The position numbers and the translations under genes are program-made. Below, piece after piece: positions 6,231-8,871 of a DNA stretch of 8,871 bases. Within the stretch, counting starts at the first letter, position 1; each line of letters starts with the position of its first letter. Below the pieces are notes generated by a model. That model searched no databases, was not told the DNA's origin, and saw only the letters and a program-made list of their open reading frames with translations. This stretch comes from Woeseia sp. (GTDB lineage: Bacteria > Pseudomonadota > Gammaproteobacteria > Steroidobacterales > Woeseiaceae), in the NCBI GenBank assembly GCA_018701055.1, contig JABIUH010000307.1, forward strand, positions 1 to 8,871, in the 5' to 3' direction.

Positions 6231-6301
6231 GGTCTTCCTCCTGACAGTATTCTGCCAAAATTCTCTACCTATGAATGGTCTACCTTCTGGGGAAGCCTAC
6301 G
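5675..6301 (-). mobile_element. Internally deleted IS3-family (IS407-like) element
   Basis: About 630 bases compared with roughly 1.2 kb for a complete element. The proposed ends are CGTAAGCTTCCCC (5675-5687) and GGGGAAGCCTACG (6289-6301), 12 of 13 complementary as an inverted repeat. OrfA starts 58 bases inside the right end, a normal distance. The left end coincides with the loss of integrase similarity. No clear target-site duplication is visible, and the sequence right of 6301 does not continue the integrase, so a deletion probably occurred on that side. Family assignment is from transposase motifs; the subgroup is a recollection. Confidence 0.6.
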
Positions 6302-6376
6302 GGCGTGCGAAGCCATTACTAGATTCCATTATTTTCAGTGATTACAGTAATCTCTGGCACGACCATAAATAATTTA

Positions 6377-6398
6377 ATACCGTCTTTCGCGGTATGAT
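6377..6398 (+). promoter_or_regulatory. Possible promoter/operator of the methyltransferase gene
   Basis: ATACCG (6377-6382) and CGGTAT (6390-6395) form a 6-bp inverted repeat with a 7-base loop. Its right arm overlaps a good -10 candidate, TATGAT (6393-6398), so a bound dimer would block it. The region where a -35 box should lie (TAATTT) is poor. The start codon is 33 bases downstream. Confidence 0.3.
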
Positions 6399-6430
6399 GA
6401 GCTGAATAACTACTCAAATTAGGCCTAACA

Positions 6431-7255
6431 GTGAACCCAGTTTATGTTGCAGCTCGCATGGTACGCCGCTTCCTTCCGCTGTCAGTGATGCATTTCATGA
6501 TGCGTCACCGTATCTTGGTAAAGCCTGGCATGGAGAGCTACGCCCCGAAAGCAGCGGTTGAGAGATACGTTAAGGCGATGGATGCAAGCGGAATTTCTCT
6601 GGCCGGAAAACGAGTAATGGACTTTGGTTATGGAGGCTACTTTGGTACTGGCGTTGAATTGTTGCGTAGGGGTGCCGCCCATGTGGTGCTCTGCGACCCG
6701 TACGCGACGATAGACGAGGCGGGCAATGCCGCGCTATTAGAGGAATATGGAGAGTATCTGATAAAGAAGAACGGCAAGACGTTACCCGATCCAAAATTCA
6801 TGACCGTTCTCGCGAAGAACATATTTGAAATATCATCGGGCGAGGTTAAACGCATGGATATAATTTTGAGTACGTCGGTGCTCGAACACCTCGACGATGT
6901 GCAAGGCATCACCCGAGCGCTTGCAAAATTGACAGATGCGGAGGGCGTCAATTTTCATTTTGTGGATCTGCGCGACCACTTTTTCAAATATCCGTTTGAA
7001 ATGCTTACGTTCTCTGAACGTATTTGGCATCGATGGCTAAATCCACCGAGCAACCTAAATCGGTATCGATTATCGGATTACGAGCGAATATTCCCACAGA
7101 TATTCGGCAAAGTGGAAATTGAGATAGTGAACTGGGATGAGGCTCAATTTGAAAAATCTCGAAGTCGAATCAAGCCCGAATTCCTCACTGGCGATACCAA
7201 CAAGGATTCTGCTATACGCATTAAGGTTTTGGCGGCTGAGCCGGTATGTCAATAG
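6431..7255 (+). CDS. Class I SAM-dependent methyltransferase
   Basis: 274-residue soluble protein. The Rossmann SAM-binding motifs are in order: motif I VMDFGYGGYFG (62-72), acidic D89 closing strand 2 (VVLCDP), and DIILSTSVLEHL (143-154) as the motif IV region. The C-terminal part (FSERIWHRWLNPP, LNRYRLSDYERIF) resembles methyltransferases I know from polysaccharide and O-antigen clusters; the substrate is not shown by the sequence. The start is GTG 6431 with AGG at 6420-6422. It is the only intact gene inside the island, with no co-directional partner, so it was probably part of a larger cargo operon before deletion. It lies 130 bases right of the IS end. Confidence 0.85.
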   Translation: MNPVYVAARMVRRFLPLSVMHFMMRHRILVKPGMESYAPKAAVERYVKAMDASGISLAGKRVMDFGYGGYFGTGVELLRRGAAHVVLCDPYATIDEAGNAALLEEYGEYLIKKNGKTLPDPKFMTVLAKNIFEISSGEVKRMDIILSTSVLEHLDDVQGITRALAKLTDAEGVNFHFVDLRDHFFKYPFEMLTFSERIWHRWLNPPSNLNRYRLSDYERIFPQIFGKVEIEIVNWDEAQFEKSRSRIKPEFLTGDTNKDSAIRIKVLAAEPVCQ

Positions 7256-7547
7256 GCCCAAGAATAATACTGAAAAGTGCATCGAGCCTGTAAACGAAAA
7301 CAGAGAACTGTAACTACTAATGAACGACCAGACCTACCAAAAGTGGTAGTTGAAAAAGAGCAATTTGAGGTTACGAACGACTTTAAAATCAACCATTCTG
7401 ATACACTGCGCGACGCCAAATCCAGTATGACACCGATCACGGATACCGTAAGGGATACTAAAACCCACGAACGGTGAGACACAGTATTGGCGGGGTCGGT
7501 AGCGGCTATTCGATTCCGCTCCTAGCCTCCAATTTCCCTAAACGTGC

Positions 7548-7591
7548 GCCCGGGTGGTGGAACTGGTAGACGCTACGGACTTAAATCCGTT
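7548..7591 (+). pseudogene. 5' fragment of a tRNA-Leu (UAA)-like gene
   Basis: GCCCGGG acceptor strand, TG, then GTGGAACTGGTAGACGC (a class II D-arm), then anticodon stem ACGGA/TCCGT with anticodon TAA (7582-7584). The anticodon loop has six bases (CTTAAA) instead of seven. After about 7591 no CCCGGGC strand, T-arm or CCA can be found, so the 3' half is missing. It lies inside the island, 256 bases before attR, so it may be a tRNA carried by the element or a relic of another insertion. Confidence 0.65.
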
Positions 7592-8093
7592 TGAAACCAG
7601 CGGGAATGGTTCTGCGTATAAATCGACGATTTTCGCAAACGCGCTCCCGCTTTGAACCTGCATCGAACTCAGGCTTCCCGTTGTTTGGTCACATTGCTAC
7701 TCAATGAACAAAGGGCTGCAATTGGATTCGTATGGTGCACTTTTAGACACCTAATTGTACATAACCACCCTTAACTAACATTGTCTGCTGTTAGGAGTCT
7801 TTTTGCATTGATTCGCCCATGTAAGTGCTTGTTTGTAATTTACGCAAGACTCTTAATCTCTTGGTCCGGCGTTCGAGCCCCCGAGGGTCACTATTTTCAG
7901 GTAGTTTTTTCGGTCGCATCGGCGCAACATTCTGTCCACTTGGTACGCGCTTTTTACGCTCGTTGCTAGAGATCAATCTACTTGGAATGGACATCAATTC
8001 ACGACTATGGACAACGGTGTTCTGCGAATTGCTGCGATTTAGTACCCAACGTTTGGTCGCCGCCGGTTAACGACATTGTAGAAATGCTCGCCA
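7592..8093. other. Gene-free stretch containing attR
   Basis: About 500 bases, locally A/T-rich around 7680-7840. Apart from the tRNA-Lys repeat at 7847-7887 I see nothing here: the open frames are short, lack ribosome sites and resemble no family I recognise. A weak relative of the dispersed repeat (GATCAATCT, 7971-7979) is present. Confidence 0.5.
7847..7887 (+). repeat. attR: tRNA-Lys 3' segment, direct repeat copy 2
   Basis: Same orientation as the tRNA-Lys copy, 40 of 41 bases identical, offset 2,631 bases. It lacks the 5' half of the tRNA and the encoded CCA is altered (TCACTA), so it is not a functional tRNA gene. It marks the far junction of the island. Confidence 0.85.
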
Positions 8094-8577
8094 GTGTTAC
8101 TGATGATTGGCCCATTCAATCGCAACACTTTCATGACACTGTGCGAAGCGGTGCACTGCTGGATAGAACGGATGGAGAAGATATCCGCTGCTGTCGGACT
8201 AGAGTGCTTATTTCCTTTTGAGAGCAACGATATTTTGCAGTTCGCCTTGGAGATGCCGGATGAATTACGCAATTTAGGCAAGACAAGCAAGCCGATATTG
8301 CGCTCATTGGCTGCCGACCTTTTTGATCGTGAGGTTGCCTATGGCGAGAAAAAGCAGCTCGCTGCGCCGATGTCCTTATGGCTGGATAAATCTGAGCAGT
8401 TGCGGGATGCCGTGCTGAATCTGAGAACCGGACAGCCGCATTCGCGAACACCTCAACATGGTGGCTGGGGATCGTTACCTCGCTCATTACGAAACAGAGG
8501 GCGCCTCGAGCGAATCAGTCGCCGTGCCGATATTCAGAATGCTCACATTTGAGATTTGGTTGGACGCATTTCTTTGA
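8094..8577 (+). pseudogene. Asparagine-synthetase-like amidotransferase, 3' remnant with frameshift
   Basis: The frame from 8094 to about 8440 reads like the C-terminal synthetase domain of AsnB-type proteins: WIERMEKISAAVGLECLFPF, then LQFALEMPDEL, then GKTSKPILRSLAADLFDREV, ending KKQLAAPMSLWLD. Around 8400-8440 the frame changes, and the matching C-terminus continues one frame over as IREHLNMVAGDRYLAHY, later IFRMLTFEIWLDAFL with TGA at 8575-8577. The N-terminal glutaminase and most of the synthetase domain are absent, about 160 of roughly 600 residues remaining. GTG 8094 has no ribosome site. The gene lies outside the attR repeat but before the terminator and tRNA-Leu. Homologues serve asparagine synthesis or amidation of surface sugars; which one cannot be told. 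Confidence 0.65.
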
Positions 8578-8616
8578 GTCCGTAGGCAGTCAATTCTGTC
8601 GAATTTTTCACGCCGA

Positions 8617-8630
8617 TCGATATAGATCAA
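8617..8630. promoter_or_regulatory. FNR/ANR-box-like sequence
   Basis: TCGATATAGATCAA differs in one base from the family consensus TTGAT-N4-ATCAA. It is centred about 60 bases before the expected start of the tRNA-Leu transcript. It also overlaps the GATCAATTTG core of the dispersed repeat, so the resemblance may come from that. Confidence 0.2.
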
Positions 8631-8636
8631 TTTGTC

Positions 8637-8666
8637 GCTCACTTAAGGCTTAGCAAGTGAGTTTTT
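8637..8666 (+). terminator. Rho-independent terminator
   Basis: CTCACTT (8638-8644) pairs with AAGTGAG (8655-8661) around a 10-base loop, followed directly by TTTTT (8662-8666). It would stop transcription entering from the island and the asparagine-synthetase remnant just before the tRNA-Leu promoter. Confidence 0.75.
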
Positions 8667-8677
8667 CGCGCTATAAT
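8650..8677 (+). promoter_or_regulatory. Promoter of tRNA-Leu (and probably the following gene)
   Basis: A perfect -10 box TATAAT at 8672-8677, with a weak -35 candidate TTAGCA at 8650-8655 (16-base spacer, 4 of 6 matches) that lies within the terminator hairpin. A G/C-rich discriminator (GCACGG) follows, as in stable-RNA promoters. The tRNA starts 33 bases after the -10 box. Confidence 0.65.
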
Positions 8678-8709
8678 GCACGGCTGAACTGAGAGCGGCG
8701 GGACATGCT

Positions 8710-8794
<85 letters not shown>

Positions 8795-8813
8795 TTAATT
8801 ATTTGAGAAAAAA

Positions 8814-8871
8814 ATGAGTGAATTGACAATAAAGATTAAGAAAAAAGACGGCCTGAAAACAGAACTAAAGA
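8814..8871 (+). CDS. tig: Probable trigger factor, N-terminal 19 codons (3' end outside window)
   Basis: ATG 8814 opens a frame to the window end reading MSELTIKIKKKDGLKTELK. The pattern (alternating hydrophobics, then GL followed three residues later by L) fits the ribosome-binding start of trigger factor, a ribosome-associated chaperone and prolyl isomerase, but 19 residues are too few to prove it. The position 19 bases after tRNA-Leu, downstream of lpxH, ppi and tRNAs, is where tig sits in relatives such as Pseudomonas. GAG at 8805-8807 is the only Shine-Dalgarno-like sequence, and the leader is A-rich. It may be transcribed together with tRNA-Leu. Confidence 0.55.
   Translation, partial: MSELTIKIKKKDGLKTELK

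Larger units (their letters stand above)
5216..7887. mobile_element. Decayed genomic island inserted at tRNA-Lys
   Basis: Bounded by a 41-bp direct repeat (40/41 identical) of the tRNA-Lys 3' half at each end, about 2.67 kb including the repeats. Contents in order: integrase N-terminal fragment, IS3-family deletion derivative, intact methyltransferase gene, about 290 bases without a convincing gene, a tRNA-Leu-like fragment. Integrase next to the intact tRNA and in the same direction is the standard layout for tRNA-targeting elements. With the recombinase destroyed it cannot excise on its own. Most of the original cargo has presumably been deleted. Confidence 0.8.

Noticed and set aside
5967..6341. 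Plus-strand open frame of about 124 codons
   Set aside because: It is antisense to the IS3 transposase frame and has no family resemblance; the transposase motifs on the minus strand explain the open frame.
7277..7477. 66-codon GTG frame after the methyltransferase gene
   Set aside because: No ribosome site, strongly charged low-complexity composition and no recognisable motif; not enough to call a gene. Otherwise the stretch 7256-7547 shows nothing.
7548..7650. Group I intron in the tRNA-Leu(UAA) anticodon
   Set aside because: The 3' anticodon strand (TCCGT) follows directly after the loop, so no intron splits the anticodon; the 3' half is simply missing.

Overview
The window looks like a chromosomal segment of a gammaproteobacterium. 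It carries LpxH (lipid A synthesis, so Gram-negative), MiaE (a tRNA hydroxylase found mainly in beta/gammaproteobacteria) and PurF. A run of tRNA genes leads into what looks like the start of tig, resembling the lpxH-ppi-...-tRNA-tig order I know from Pseudomonas, but without glnS/cysS/folD in between. No genus can be named from the sequence alone.

Layout. Bases 2-793: 3' half of purF. Bases 848-2676: a soluble pseudoreceiver-Ser/Thr kinase fusion whose end overlaps a TTG-started miaE. Bases 2677-2803: the convergent gap, holding a perfect 13-bp-arm palindrome and one copy of a dispersed 20-23 bp repeat. Bases 2804-4107, minus strand: lpxH and a secreted cyclophilin, an apparent two-gene operon. 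Bases 4211-5263: a strong tRNA-type promoter followed by tRNA-Pro(UGG), tRNA-Arg(UCU), tRNA-His(GUG) and tRNA-Lys(CUU), with unusually long spacers that contain more copies of the dispersed repeat and two back-to-back hairpins.

Bases 5216-7887 read as a decayed genomic island at tRNA-Lys. The last 41 bp of the tRNA body recur 2,631 bp downstream with one mismatch (attL/attR). Directly after the tRNA come the N-terminal end of a tyrosine-recombinase gene and then an internally deleted IS3-family element (imperfect 13-bp terminal repeats, transposase with stop and frameshift). The single intact cargo gene is a SAM-dependent methyltransferase. A 5' fragment of a tRNA-Leu(UAA)-like gene follows. 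Beyond attR lies a frameshifted 3' remnant of an asparagine-synthetase-like gene, which suggests an older or second insertion at the same place. Order is restored by a rho-independent terminator, a consensus -10 box, tRNA-Leu(UAG) and the first 19 codons of a probable tig.

How the genes fit together: purF, lpxH, ppi, miaE, the tRNAs and tig are housekeeping genes for purines, lipid A, protein folding and translation. The kinase is the one regulatory protein and is translationally linked to miaE. The island is mostly wreckage. Its two recognisable cargo relics (methyltransferase, asparagine-synthetase-like amidotransferase) are both family types often found in surface-glycan clusters, but that link is inference. 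I found no CRISPR array and no complete novel multi-gene system. The most unusual items are the kinase fusion, the dispersed repeat family and the layered tRNA-Lys insertion site.
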